A stretch of 64,000 nt of DNA. Source: JACDEA01 sp963742585. GTDB taxonomy: Bacteria; Actinomycetota; Acidimicrobiia; Acidimicrobiales; JACDEA01. The stretch is from contig CAVUMI010000009.1 of the NCBI GenBank assembly GCA_963742585.1, positions 1,922,001 through 1,986,000 on the forward strand, read 5' to 3'. The notes under the pieces are model-generated. The model had not been told where the DNA came from. It saw nothing but the letters and a program-made list of their open reading frames with translations, and made no database searches. A program made the translations under genes and the position numbers. Below are positions 17,712 to 26,921 of this stretch, in pieces (the first letter of the stretch is position 1; the number at the start of each line of letters is the position of its first letter).

Positions 17712-18890
17712 ATGAGCACTCATCGGCCGATCGACGCTCAGCCTGAGCGCCTACGCTCGGCGGCGGTGACCGTGATCGACGCCGACCAGCACATCCTCGA
17801 ACCGCGGACGTTGTGGGCCGACCATCTCGACACCTCGCAGAAGGACCTCGCGCTCAGCATCGAGGACGACGACGTAGGCAATAGCTGGCTCCAGTGGCGC
17901 GGCGAGCGGATCGTGCTGGCCGATGTCACGACGCCAGGCGACGTCGACAAGGTCGGACGCCGGCTGCAGCGTGCCCTTCGCGGCGATCCCCCGGAGGTCC
18001 ACTACGACGACGAACTGGAGCCACTCCACTCGGATCCCGAGGCGCGGGCGGCCCGACTGGCGGACCTCGGTGTTGACGAAGCAGTCCTCTTCCCGAACTA
18101 CGGCCTGGCATGGGAGCGGGTGCTCGAAGGCGACCTCGACGCGACGAGGGCGAACATGGCCGCGTGGAACCGGTGGACCGCGGAGATCGCCGGCGCCACG
18201 CTGCACCCGGTCGCCCATCTCACGTTGCGCGACCCGAAGTGGCTCGAACAACAGCTTCGCGAGCTGTCAGCTGCAGGCGTTCGTCTGGCGATGATTTCGC
18301 CGGGATTGGTCGACGGCCGGCCGCTCTCGCACCCTGACCACGAGCGCATTTGGGCCACCTTCGTCGAACACGGCATCACGCCGTCGTTCCACGTCGCCAA
18401 CGTGACGCCCGCGTTCGATGACGCGTGGCTGGCCAGCGATCCGTTTCCCGGCAATTCAGTGATGGGCTCGGTCTTCCTGTGGAGCGGCGCCGCGCTAGCC
18501 ATCGCCGACCTCACCCTCAACGGTGTGTTTGATCGCCATCCCGACCTGCGCCTCGGCGTGTTCGAACTGTCAGCGGTGTGGCTACCGCTGTTCCTGCAGT
18601 ACCTCGACGGCGGCTACCGCTTCCATCGCAAACTGCACGGGGCGTCGATCGTTGACCTCGCCGTGCCGCCGAGCGAATACCTGAAGCGGCACGTGCGAGT
18701 AGCTGCGTTCGCCTACGAACGGCCCGACATGCTCATGCCCGGCTGCGGCGACATGTTCATGGCGTGCAGTGACTACCCCCACAGCGAAGGCACCGCGACG
18801 CCGCTCGCCGACTACGCCGCCGCCAACCTCACACCCGACGCGGCGCCGGGCTTGTTCGCCGATAACCTCAGCTGGCTGCTCCGTCGTTAG
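17712..18890 (+). CDS. Amidohydrolase family protein (Amidohydro_2 / ACMSD-like)
   Basis: 392 residues. VIDADQHILEPRTLWADHLD has the DxH-type metal motif of the amidohydrolase-2 group; LHPVAHLTLRDPKWLEQQLR, PSFHVANVTPAF and CSDYPHSEGT are the further metal and catalytic blocks. The family includes decarboxylases and hydrolases of aromatic degradation. It follows the alpha/beta hydrolase by 33 bases and is probably part of the same transcription unit. The start could be ATG 17712 or the GTG near VTVIDADQH. Confidence 0.85.
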   Translation: MSTHRPIDAQPERLRSAAVTVIDADQHILEPRTLWADHLDTSQKDLALSIEDDDVGNSWLQWRGERIVLADVTTPGDVDKVGRRLQRALRGDPPEVHYDDELEPLHSDPEARAARLADLGVDEAVLFPNYGLAWERVLEGDLDATRANMAAWNRWTAEIAGATLHPVAHLTLRDPKWLEQQLRELSAAGVRLAMISPGLVDGRPLSHPDHERIWATFVEHGITPSFHVANVTPAFDDAWLASDPFPGNSVMGSVFLWSGAALAIADLTLNGVFDRHPDLRLGVFELSAVWLPLFLQYLDGGYRFHRKLHGASIVDLAVPPSEYLKRHVRVAAFAYERPDMLMPGCGDMFMACSDYPHSEGTATPLADYAAANLTPDAAPGLFADNLSWLLRR

Positions 18891-18911
18891 ACGCGGTGGC
18901 GCTGACCACAG

Positions 18912-20052
18912 CTACTGAATCTGCTTGGCGAATTCCTCGGCGACGTCGGCGTACTCAGTGACCATGTCGAGGACCACTTGGCGAGCGGGCTTGACCTTGT
19001 CCATCTGGCCCACGACCTGGCCGACGAAGTAGTTCGACAGTTGATGGGCACCGGTGCCCGGCTTGTTGGCCGACCGGTTGATACGGAGCTGCGCTTCGGC
19101 CACGAGCGCGCTCTGCAATGGCATGCCGAGGGTGGGAGGTGCGTCCTCGCGCTCCCACTCATCGGTCCACGAACTGCGCAACATGCGGGCGGGCTTGCCG
19201 GTGAGTGACCGGGAGCGGATCGTGTCCTTCGATGTCGCGGCGAGGAACTTCTCTTTCACCGCGGGATGGGTCTCGGCCTCTTGGGTGGTCAACCACACCG
19301 AGCCACACCACACGCCCTCGGCGCCGAGGGCGAAGGCAGCGGCCACCTGCCGGCCGCTGCCGATGCCTCCCGCGGCCAGGACCGGCGTCGGCGCGACTGC
19401 GTGGACGACCTCCGGCACGAGGACCATGGTGGAGATCTCACCGGTGTGCCCACCGGCCTCGGTGCCCTGAGCGACGATGAAGTCGACACCGGCCGCCTTG
19501 TGACGTTCGGCGTGGACTCGGGTGCCGGCCAGCGCGGCCACCACGACGTCCTGCTCGTGCGCCCGCTCGACCAGCCCGGGCGGGGGCGGGCCCAACGCGC
19601 TGGCGATGAGCCGGATCTTGTGGGCGAACGCGACATCGAGCAGCGGCTCATAACCCTTGGGTGACACGCGTATGCCGGCCATGCCGACGCCACCGCGGAT
19701 GATGGCCTGGGTGTCGTCATCCAGCTCGGGTACCTCGTACCGCTTGAGGATGTCGTCGACGAACTGCTGCTGCTCGGCGGGCAGGAGCTGGCGGATCGTG
19801 TCGCGATCGAGCCCGCCCTCGTCGGCGCCCACGTACTTGGGCGGCAAGAGGAGGTCGACGCCGTACGGCTTGCCCTTGGTTTCCTCCTCGATCCACCTGA
19901 GGTCGATCTCCAGTTGCTCGGGGCTGTGAGCCACTGCGCCGAGGACGCCAAAGGCACCGGCGTTGGTCACCGCGGCCACCACGTCCCGGCAATGGCTGAA
20001 CGCCAGGATCGGGAACTCGACTCCGAGCATGTCGCTTACACGCGTTCTGCAT
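18912..20052 (-). CDS. Nitronate monooxygenase family protein (probable one-base error at start)
   Basis: FMN TIM-barrel of the 2-nitropropane-dioxygenase group. GVEFPILAFSH, GGVGMAGIRVSPKGYEPLLD, VDFIVAQGTEAGGHTGEIST and PVLAAGGIGSGRQVAAAFAL with GAEGVWCGSVWL are the family blocks, including the FMN phosphate loop and the GGHxG histidine. From ATG 20030 the usual N-terminus (RTRVSDMLGVEFPI) is missing; it is present in another frame just upstream, and an ATG at 20052 would supply it if the extra C at about 20049 is an error. Stands between the amidohydrolase and a divergent DinB-like gene. Confidence 0.87.
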
Positions 20053-20083
20053 GAACTAGATCATCGCGCGTAGACCGGACCTC

Positions 20084-20641
20084 ATGGACCCGATCACCGC
20101 CCTCAATAGAGCCCTCGATCAAACCGGTGGCATCGTCAGAGGCGTCCAGCCGGACCAGCTGGGCCAGGACACGTCGTGCACCGATTTCGACGTCCGAGCG
20201 CTGATGAACCACCTCATCGGCGCGATCAGCTCGCTCAGCACTGGGATCGCGACCGGCAAGCCCGACCTTTCGCTGTTCAGCCAGGACTTTGTCAGCGATG
20301 ACGCCACCGGCGCCTACGAACGCGCCGCTGCCGAGGCCCGAGCAGCGGTCACGCCCGAGGTACTCGGGCAGACCGTCGCCATGCCCTTCGGCGACGTGCC
20401 CGGCGCGGTAGCGGTCAGCGTGGCCACGCTCGAGGCGCTCCAGCACGGCTGGGACCTGGCCAAGGCCACCGGGCAAAGTCCCGACATGGACGCCGAGCTA
20501 TCCGAGACGGGCATGGAGATGGCCAAACAATTCCCACCGGAACTCGTACGCAACCCCGGTGTCTGGGGTCCGGAGACGGACGCTGCCGACGACGCCTCAC
20601 CGCACGATCGGCTCGCCGCGTTTCTCGGCCGAGTGGTCTAG
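20084..20641 (+). CDS. TIGR03086-type metal-binding / mycothiol-dependent DinB-like protein
   Basis: 185 residues in the DinB/maleylpyruvate-isomerase fold. VQPDQLGQDTSCTDFDVRAL, LMNHLIGAISSL with the first metal histidine, and ATLEALQHGWDLAKATGQ with the second are the TIGR03086 landmarks. Such proteins bind a metal and often use mycothiol, which fits an actinobacterium. ATG 20084 follows the divergent monooxygenase start by about 30 bases. It ends convergent with the P450 gene. Confidence 0.88.
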   Translation: MDPITALNRALDQTGGIVRGVQPDQLGQDTSCTDFDVRALMNHLIGAISSLSTGIATGKPDLSLFSQDFVSDDATGAYERAAAEARAAVTPEVLGQTVAMPFGDVPGAVAVSVATLEALQHGWDLAKATGQSPDMDAELSETGMEMAKQFPPELVRNPGVWGPETDAADDASPHDRLAAFLGRVV

Positions 20642-20664
20642 ATACCGCGAAGGAGCTTCTCTTT

Positions 20665-21900
20665 TCAGTCGTTTGTAGCAGCGTGCTCAGCGTTCAGGGA
20701 CACCGGCAAGTGGTCAAGACCTCGGAGGTTGATTCGCCCGTTGTAGACCGGCTCACCGGCGAGCTCGAGGTTCGGGAAGCGACGGATCAGCGTAGGGATG
20801 GCGACGCTGGCTTCGAGTCGGGCCAGCGCGGCCCCAAGGCAGTAGTGGGGTCCGCCACCGAAGGCCAGATGCTCGCGGGCATCTTCACGATCGAGGTCGA
20901 GTGTTCCCGCGGTCGGGCCGAAGTGGCTGTCGTCGCGATTGGCCGAGGCCAGTGAGCACATGACGAACGTGCCCTTTGCGATCGTCTTGCCACCGATCTC
21001 GACATCAGCCAAGGTGATTCGCCGCGTCATCTGCACCGGCGGGTCGTAGCGAAGGAACTCCTCGACCGACGCGCCGTCGAGTGACGGATCATCGAGGAGT
21101 CGCTGACGTTCTCCGTCGTTGCGCAATAGTGCGAGCGTGCCGTTGCCGATGAGGTTGACCGTGGTCTCATGACCGGCGATAAACAGCAGCGCGACCTGCG
21201 CGAGCAGTTCCTCGTCGTTGAGACTGTCGCCCTCCTCCTCAGCCACGATCATCGCCGAGAGCAGGTCGTCGGCCAGGTTGTCCCGCTTCCAGGTGATCAC
21301 CTCACCGAGGAACACTTCCAGGTGGTCGTTGGCTTCCGCGATCCTGCGTAGGAGACCGAAGTCCGACGGCGGTTCGAGCGCACGGACAATCACGCTGGAC
21401 CACTCACGAATCTGGTTCGGGTCACCGATGTGCGCGGGCATGCCGAGCATGTCCGAGATGACGGCGAACGGGAGTGGGAAGGCGAGGTCCGGGATGAGGT
21501 CGAGGCTCCCTCGCTCCTGCGCGCTGTCGAGCGCGTCGTCGACAAGCTGCTGGACACGCCCGCGCAGGTCCTCGATCCGGCGGGGCGTGAACGCCTTGGA
21601 GACCAGCTTCCGTAGCCGGGTGTGGTCGGGAGGGTCGCGGTCGAGCATCGCCATACGGGCCCGGCGACCCGACTCGCCGTAGACGGCGTCCTGCATAGCG
21701 GTGATCGGCGAGTCGGCCTGGTTGGCGTCCTCGACGCTCAGCTCCGGATCGCGGAGAAATCGCAGCACGTCGTCGTAACGGAACAGGCCCCACACGCCGA
21801 ACGGGGTTTCGTGCACCGGATCATGCGCCCGCAGCGCTTCGTACTGCGCATAAGGGTTCGCCATGAACTCCGGATCGAACGGGTTGTATGTGACGTCCAT
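20665..21900 (-). CDS. Cytochrome P450
   Basis: 411-residue soluble bacterial P450. The I-helix oxygen-binding motif is LLFIAGHETTVNLIGNG, the ExxR motif is VEEFLRYDPP, and the heme loop HLAFGGGPHYCLGAAL places the cysteine ligand at about residue 354. The N-terminus (MDVTYNPFDPEFMANPYAQY) has no membrane anchor. The substrate is unknown. The ATG touches the stop of the upstream F420-dependent oxidoreductase (start 21900, stop from 21901), so the two are co-transcribed. No ferredoxin gene is adjacent, though a ferredoxin-reductase-like protein is at 36.3 kb. Confidence 0.96.
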   Translation of the reverse strand: MDVTYNPFDPEFMANPYAQYEALRAHDPVHETPFGVWGLFRYDDVLRFLRDPELSVEDANQADSPITAMQDAVYGESGRRARMAMLDRDPPDHTRLRKLVSKAFTPRRIEDLRGRVQQLVDDALDSAQERGSLDLIPDLAFPLPFAVISDMLGMPAHIGDPNQIREWSSVIVRALEPPSDFGLLRRIAEANDHLEVFLGEVITWKRDNLADDLLSAMIVAEEEGDSLNDEELLAQVALLFIAGHETTVNLIGNGTLALLRNDGERQRLLDDPSLDGASVEEFLRYDPPVQMTRRITLADVEIGGKTIAKGTFVMCSLASANRDDSHFGPTAGTLDLDREDAREHLAFGGGPHYCLGAALARLEASVAIPTLIRRFPNLELAGEPVYNGRINLRGLDHLPVSLNAEHAATND

Positions 21901-22848
21901 CTAGCCGAACGACTTGGCGAGCAGCTCGCCCGCCCGGCGCACGTCCTCGACGGGGCTGAGCGGCATATTGAAGATCGCCTCGTCGACCCCGGCTTCGAAG
22001 AGCGCGGCCAGCTGGTCGACGACTTCCTGCTCCTGGCCGACATTGAAGGCGCCGGCGGCGTCGGGCCCGACCGCGTTGGCGAGAAACTCCTTCATCTGCG
22101 CGGTCTGCTCGGCCGAGTCGGTGATCACCAGGGTGGCCATGCGGGTGATCTCAATCTCTGACGGGTCGCGTCCCGCTGCTGCACAGTGATCGTGAATGAC
22201 CTTGATCTTGTGGCGGATCATGTCGGGGTCGCCGACGACGTTGCATTGGTCGGCGTACTGCGCAACCAGCTTCAGCGTGCGCTTCTCACCGCCGCCGCCG
22301 ATCATGATCTTCGGTCCGCCGGCCTGAATCGGTCGTGGGAGATTGCGAACGTCTCGTATCGCGTAGTGCGTGCCCTCGAAGTTGCCGTGATCGCCGCGGA
22401 ACATCGCCCGGCAGATCTGCACGGCTTCCTCGAGCCGATCCATACGCTCCTTCACCGCCGGGAAGTCAAAACCCATCCCTTCGTGCTCCGTGTCGTGCCA
22501 CGCCGCCCCAATGCCGAGGATCGCCCGACCCTTCGAGATGATGTCGAGCGTGGTGATGACTTTGGCCAGCATGGCCGGGTTGCGGTAGGTCACCCCGGTC
22601 ACGAGCGTGCCGAGCTGCGCCTTCGTCGTGCGCGCCGCCAGCGCACCGAGCAGCGTGTAGGCCTCGAGCATCGGTTGGTCGCCACCGCCCAGCGCGGGCA
22701 GTTGGTAGAAGTGGTCCATCACCCAGATCGACGAGAAGCCGGCGTCCTCGGCCGTGGTGGCGAACTCCACCACCTTCTCGAACAGCTGATCGTCGGGTAC
22801 ACCCAGCGTGAAGTTGGGAAGTTGGAGACCGAAGCGCGGTGCCGTCAT
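21901..22848 (-). CDS. LLM-class F420-dependent oxidoreductase
   Basis: 315 residues, luciferase-like TIM barrel. GLQLPNFTLGVPDDQLFEKV, FSSIWVMDHFYQLP, RGRAILGIGAAWHDTEHEGM-type block (GAAWHDTEHEGMGFDFPAV), GPKIMIGGGGEKRTLKLVAQ and YADQCNVVGD match the F420-dependent TIGR03560-like group. It probably reduces or oxidises a carbonyl or enone with F420. It is the first gene of a pair with the P450 directly downstream, and it is divergent from the MpaB-like gene. Confidence 0.92.
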   Translation of the reverse strand: MTAPRFGLQLPNFTLGVPDDQLFEKVVEFATTAEDAGFSSIWVMDHFYQLPALGGGDQPMLEAYTLLGALAARTTKAQLGTLVTGVTYRNPAMLAKVITTLDIISKGRAILGIGAAWHDTEHEGMGFDFPAVKERMDRLEEAVQICRAMFRGDHGNFEGTHYAIRDVRNLPRPIQAGGPKIMIGGGGEKRTLKLVAQYADQCNVVGDPDMIRHKIKVIHDHCAAAGRDPSEIEITRMATLVITDSAEQTAQMKEFLANAVGPDAAGAFNVGQEQEVVDQLAALFEAGVDEAIFNMPLSPVEDVRRAGELLAKSFG

Positions 22849-22885
22849 CTGGCCGACAATAGGTTCGGCGAGCGACTATTGCGCC

Positions 22886-23689
22886 GTGGCTGACTTCTAT
22901 TCGCCCGGCTCACTCGTTCGGCGCGTGGTCGCCGAACCGGCCGTGTTCTTCGGCGCCGGGCGGGCGTTGCTGCTGCAGGTCGCGCACCCTGCAGTCGCAC
23001 AGGGCGTGGCCGACCACAGCGAGTTCCAGGCCAACCCGTTCAAGCGCCTGTTCGGCACGCTGGAAGCGACCTATGCCGTGACGTTCGGAAGCACAGAGCT
23101 GGCCGCCCGAGTCGGCCGGCGCATCAGCGGTATCCACGATCACGTCAGCGGCGCGACGTACCAGGCCAACGACCCTGCACTCCTGATGTGGGTGCACGCC
23201 ACGCTGATTGACACGGCGATGGCGTGCTACGAGCGGATGGTGCGCCCGCTCGAGCCTGACGAGGCAACGACGCTGTATGAAGAGTTCACGCGTGCGGCCG
23301 AGGTCTTCGGGTGTCCGCGTGACGTCCAGCCGAAGACCTTTGCCGACTTCCGCGACTACTTCGACTCGATGGTGAAGACACTCGAGGTCACCGACACCGG
23401 CCGGCGCCTGGCCTGGGACATCGTGCGGCCGAGCCTGCCGATTGTCCCAGGGCTGCTGCAGCCACCACTGGCGCCGCCCTTGGCGCTGTTCCGACTCGCT
23501 GCCGTCGGCCTCACGCCTGCGCCGCTGCGCGATCAGTTCGGCTTCCACTGGACAGCCCGCGACCAGCGGCGACTCGAGCGGGTGGAGCGCACGGCGGCGA
23601 GCGTCTTCAAGGTGACGCCGCGCCGGGTGCGGGTCGCGCCGGGCTGGCTGCAAGGGCGATATCTGCTCCGCCAGGCAAGACTGCACTGA
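22886..23689 (+). CDS. Oxygenase MpaB-like (DUF2236) protein
   Basis: About 267 residues. VFFGAGRALLLQVAHPAVAQ, ADHSEFQANPFKRLFGTL and LLMWVHATLIDTAMACYERM are the DUF2236 blocks; the conserved histidines and arginine form the b-type heme site in the related latex-clearing protein and MpaB oxygenases. GTG 22886 starts the protein (ADFYSPGSLVRRVVAEP); the longer upstream open frame has no family similarity. The TGA overlaps the next ATG (TGATG). Confidence 0.88.
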   Translation: MADFYSPGSLVRRVVAEPAVFFGAGRALLLQVAHPAVAQGVADHSEFQANPFKRLFGTLEATYAVTFGSTELAARVGRRISGIHDHVSGATYQANDPALLMWVHATLIDTAMACYERMVRPLEPDEATTLYEEFTRAAEVFGCPRDVQPKTFADFRDYFDSMVKTLEVTDTGRRLAWDIVRPSLPIVPGLLQPPLAPPLALFRLAAVGLTPAPLRDQFGFHWTARDQRRLERVERTAASVFKVTPRRVRVAPGWLQGRYLLRQARLH

Positions 23690-24147
23690 TGGAACCGATC
23701 GAAGTCTCGATCCACGTCGACGCGCCGCCCGCCAAGGTCTACAAACTCGTCGCTGACCTTCCGAGCATGGGTAAGTGGAGCCCCGAGTGCCAGCGCTGCG
23801 ACTGGCTCGGAGGGGCGACGGCCGCCGCGCCCGGCGTCAAGTTCAAGGGTCGTAACCGGATCGGCTGGCGACGCTGGAGCACCACGGGAACGGTCGTCGC
23901 CGCCGAACCGGGCAAGGAGCTGGCGTGGGACGTCGGATCGATCGCCGGGCTCCCGGTTGCCCGCTGGTCCTACCGGATCGAACCGGACGCCGGCGGCTCC
24001 CGCGTCACCGAGGCCTTCGAGGACAAGCGAGGTACGACCATCAAAGTCCTGGGTCGCCTCGTGAGCGGCGTCGGCGACCGCCCCGACCACAACCGCAAAG
24101 GCATGGAAGCCACCCTCGAACGCATCAAAGCCGCCGCCGAGTCCTAG
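23689..24147 (+). CDS. SRPBCC family (polyketide-cyclase-like) protein
   Basis: 152 residues. MEPIEVSIHVDAPPAKVYKL, VADLPSMGKWSPECQRCDWL and WRYSYRI-like block (ARWSYRIEPDAGGSRVTEAF) are typical of SRPBCC ligand-binding proteins. Its start overlaps the stop of the MpaB-like gene by one base, so the two are translated together; a binding partner or product carrier role for the oxygenase is inference. Confidence 0.87.
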   Translation: MEPIEVSIHVDAPPAKVYKLVADLPSMGKWSPECQRCDWLGGATAAAPGVKFKGRNRIGWRRWSTTGTVVAAEPGKELAWDVGSIAGLPVARWSYRIEPDAGGSRVTEAFEDKRGTTIKVLGRLVSGVGDRPDHNRKGMEATLERIKAAAES

Positions 24148-24164
24148 CGGGGCGTCGCCCGCCC

Positions 24165-24261
24165 GCACCCAAGATGCAGTTTTGCAACGCGATGCACCCA
24201 AGATGGATCCGAGGGTGTCATTTGGGTGCGTTTGCACACTCCACGCGCCACCTTGGGTGCA
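24165..24261. repeat. Cluster of short direct and inverted repeats (GCACCCAAgatg)
   Basis: The 12-mer gcacccaagatg occurs at 24165-24176 and 24194-24205. Inverted versions follow at 24221-24229 (tttgggtgc) and 24251-24261 (ccttgggtgca). Several alternative stem-loops can form between copies. The cluster lies in the 247-base gap between the convergent SRPBCC and VOC genes, in which I see no gene. Confidence 0.75.
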
Positions 24262-24394
24262 ACTCGTTACACCGGCCTACTCACTGCACCCTGCGGCGCA
24301 ACGCAGCGCGGGTTCGGCATCTCTGCGTCGCGCCCAAACCGACGACCGAGCGACAGACCCAGCACAATCAGACATCGGTATTGCCCGTATCGCG

Positions 24395-24793
24395 CTAGTC
24401 GGCTGGCGCGCCGAAGATCAGGAGGTAGCCGTTGTTGTCGCGGACGGCGAACTCGCGCATGCCGTGTGGGTAGGTGGTCGGCTCCCACTCGACGGCGTCG
24501 GCCACCTTCGCCTGCGTCTCGGCGAAGAACGCATCGACGTCGTCGACGTCGATGTAGATCGACCCTGACATCTCCGGCACGTCGGCGTGGAGCACACCAT
24601 CGCCGTGATCGTGCGGTTCGGGGTCACCCTTGTTGAACATCAGCCGGACGTCGTCCCGCGCCACCTGGCACCACGTCGTTTCGGGCTCACCAAAGGTTCC
24701 GATGCACTCGAAGCCGAGGCGCGCGTAGAAAGCGATCGTGTCGTCCAAGTCGTTGGCGATCAACATCGTGCGCAGCTGCGTGAGCTTGGCCAC
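24395..24793 (-). CDS. VOC superfamily (glyoxalase/bleomycin-resistance-like) protein
   Basis: 132 residues in the paired beta-alpha-beta-beta-beta fold. TMLIANDLDDTIAFYARLGF opens the first module, SIYIDVDDVDAFFAETQAKV the second, and the ending EFAVRDNNGYLLIFGAP is characteristic, with the metal-ligand glutamate in REFAVRD. The substrate is not known. It starts with GTG overlapping the stop of the second VOC gene (TAGTG). Confidence 0.88.
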   Translation of the reverse strand: MAKLTQLRTMLIANDLDDTIAFYARLGFECIGTFGEPETTWCQVARDDVRLMFNKGDPEPHDHGDGVLHADVPEMSGSIYIDVDDVDAFFAETQAKVADAVEWEPTTYPHGMREFAVRDNNGYLLIFGAPAD

Positions 24794-25158
24794 TAGAGCT
24801 CGATCTCGTAGCCGTCCGGATCGGTGACGTATGCGTACGGCGCGCCGGGCGCGTGCTCGCCGCGCCGCACGAGTGCGCCGCCGGCGGCTTCGATCTGCCG
24901 GATGGCGTCGTCGAGGTCGACACCGGGCTTCAACCGGAACCCGAAGTGCTCGACGCCTCCGCTCGTGCCCGCCGCCTCGCGCGGCCCACTCGAGTTCAAG
25001 GTGATTGTGTCGCCCGCGCCCGGCGTGTTGAGGAACACGAGATCGTCGCCCTCGCGGAAGACCTCGCTCATCCCGAACACGTCCTGGTAAAAGGCGAGGG
25101 CGCGACCCATGTCAGCGACCACCAGGTGGATGTGCGAGAGACCTTCGGTCTCGATCAC
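24793..25158 (-). CDS. VOC superfamily protein
   Basis: 121 residues. LSHIHLVVADMGRALAFYQD and VFGMSEVFREGDDLVFLNTP form the first half; GVEHFGFRLKPGVDLDDAIR and YAYVTDPDGYEIEL the second, with His, His and Glu ligands in the usual places. Divergent enough from the next VOC gene that the pair is not a recent duplication. GTG 25158 directly follows the stop of the acyl-CoA dehydrogenase, so the three genes form one unit. Confidence 0.9.
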   Translation of the reverse strand: MIETEGLSHIHLVVADMGRALAFYQDVFGMSEVFREGDDLVFLNTPGAGDTITLNSSGPREAAGTSGGVEHFGFRLKPGVDLDDAIRQIEAAGGALVRRGEHAPGAPYAYVTDPDGYEIEL

Positions 25159-26262
25159 TTAGATGCCGATGCGTTGAGCGAGCAGCTCGCGGTGGTACGT
25201 GGGGTCGCCGAGCAGCAGCTCGGAGGACTTGGCCCGCTTGAAGTAGAGGTGCGCGTCGTGCTCCCACGTGAACCCGATGCCACCGTGGATCTGGATGTTC
25301 TCGGCCGCGGCGTGGAAGTAGGCGTCCGAGCAGTAGGCCTTGGCCAGGGAAGCCACGACCGGAAGCTCGTCGTTGTCCTCGGCCGCCGCCCAGCCCGCGT
25401 AGTACGCAGCTGATTTCGCCGACTCGACCTCGAGCAGCATGTCGGCGCACTTGTGCTTGATCGCCTGGAAGCTGCCGATGGGCCGGCCGAACTGCACGCG
25501 CACCTTGGCGTACTCAACGGCCATGTCGAGACACATCTGCGCCCCGCCGACCTGCTCGGCGGCCAACGCGACGGCTGCGAGATCGAGTGTCTTGGTGAGG
25601 CCCGCCTCGGCGCCACCCTCTTCTCCGATCAACCGGGCCGGTGTGTTCGCGAACTCGAGTCGAGCCTGCTTACGGGTCTGGTCCATGGTCTGAAGCGGGG
25701 TACGGGTGAGGCCAGCGGCATCACCTTCGACGGCGTACAGCGAAACACCCTTGTCGGACCGTGCGGCCACGATGATCAGGTTGGCGGTGTGGCCGTCGAT
25801 CACGAACATCTTGTGCCCGTTGAGCGCGCCGTTCTTGGCCTCGAGCTGGATGCCATCGAGATCCCAACGGCCGTTGTCCTCGGTGATCGCCAGCGTGGCC
25901 ATCGTCTCGCCGCTGGCGATCCCCGCCAGCAGCTCCTTCTTGGCGCTGTCGTCGCCCGACGTCAGCAAGGCGTTGGCCGCCAGCGCCACGGTGGCGAAAT
26001 AGGGAGCGCAGAGCAGTGCCCGACCCATCTCCTCGAGCACCACCACGAGTTCGACATATGTGAACCCCGACCCGCCGTACTCCTCCGGGACAGCGAGACC
26101 CTGCAGACCGAGCTGCTCAGCCATCTGGCTCCAAACGGCCGGGTCGAATCCCTCGGTCGTCTCCATGAGCCGCCGAACCTCAGTCGACGGGGATTTGTCT
26201 TCGAGGAAGCGCCGAACCGATCGGCGGAGCTCTTCCTGCTCCTCGCTGAATGCGAAGTTCAC
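25159..26262 (-). CDS. Acyl-CoA dehydrogenase
   Basis: 367 residues, FAD-dependent flavoprotein. MNFAFSEEQEELRRSVRRFL and LAVPEEYGGSGFTYVELVVV are the N-terminal domain; ATLAITEDNGRWDLDGIQLE the mid domain; VQFGRPIGSFQAIKHKCADM and IQIHGGIGFTWEHDAHLYFK with RAKSSELLLGD the C-terminal domain. The catalytic base position is not the glutamate of fatty-acid MCAD, as in FadE-type steroid/side-chain dehydrogenases, which often work as heteromers; no second subunit is adjacent. First gene of the unit with the two VOC genes. Confidence 0.93.
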   Translation of the reverse strand: MNFAFSEEQEELRRSVRRFLEDKSPSTEVRRLMETTEGFDPAVWSQMAEQLGLQGLAVPEEYGGSGFTYVELVVVLEEMGRALLCAPYFATVALAANALLTSGDDSAKKELLAGIASGETMATLAITEDNGRWDLDGIQLEAKNGALNGHKMFVIDGHTANLIIVAARSDKGVSLYAVEGDAAGLTRTPLQTMDQTRKQARLEFANTPARLIGEEGGAEAGLTKTLDLAAVALAAEQVGGAQMCLDMAVEYAKVRVQFGRPIGSFQAIKHKCADMLLEVESAKSAAYYAGWAAAEDNDELPVVASLAKAYCSDAYFHAAAENIQIHGGIGFTWEHDAHLYFKRAKSSELLLGDPTYHRELLAQRIGI

Positions 26263-26321
26263 GGCGGGCCCTCCCTGTGGGCAGACTGAAGTAACAGGTT
26301 CTACTAGACCGGACGGTCAAG

Positions 26322-26921
26322 ATGCATTTTGAAGATAGCCAAGCCGAGATCCACAAGCTGGTCGTGGGCCCGGTCGAGAACAACGTGTTCGTGCTCCGCT
26401 GCAAGGAGACCGGCGATTCGCTGCTGATCGACGCGGCCAATGAGCACGACAAGCTGCTTGAGCTCTGCCAGCGCCTCAACGTGCGCAAGGTCCTCGAGAC
26501 CCATGGGCACTGGGACCACATCCAGGCTGTTCCGGCCATACGCGACGCCGGTTATGAGGTGGGTGTGACCGCCGAGGACGCCGCGATGCTCCCCAGCTAC
26601 GACTTCGTGCTCGAGGACGAGAGCGTGATCGAGATCGGACGGCTTCGTCTCCACACGATCCTCACGCCCGGACACACGCCAGGTTCGATCTGCTTCCGCC
26701 TGGAAGGCTCGCCGGTGCTGTTCAGTGGCGACACCCTCTTCCCTGGCGGTCCCGGCAACACCGCGCCGGCCGACGCTGACTTCCCCACAATCATCCGCTC
26801 GATCGACGACCGGCTCTTCACGCTGCCCCCCGACACAATCGTGATGCCCGGCCACGGCGACGACACCACCATCGGTACCGAGCGTCCCCATCTGCAGGAA
26901 TGGATCGACCGTGGGTGGTGA
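26322..26921 (+). CDS. MBL-fold metallo-hydrolase (glyoxalase-II-like)
   Basis: 199 residues. ETHGHWDHIQAVPAI is the HxHxDH-like zinc motif (H-G-H-W-D-H), TPGHTPGSICFRL the next ligand, FSGDTLFPGGPGNTA the bridging Asp and VMPGHGDDTTIG the last histidine. This compact glyoxalase-II-like architecture, with GDTLFPGGPG, is widespread in actinobacteria. ATG 26322; the nitroreductase-like gene starts 11 bases before its end. Confidence 0.9.
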   Translation: MHFEDSQAEIHKLVVGPVENNVFVLRCKETGDSLLIDAANEHDKLLELCQRLNVRKVLETHGHWDHIQAVPAIRDAGYEVGVTAEDAAMLPSYDFVLEDESVIEIGRLRLHTILTPGHTPGSICFRLEGSPVLFSGDTLFPGGPGNTAPADADFPTIIRSIDDRLFTLPPDTIVMPGHGDDTTIGTERPHLQEWIDRGW

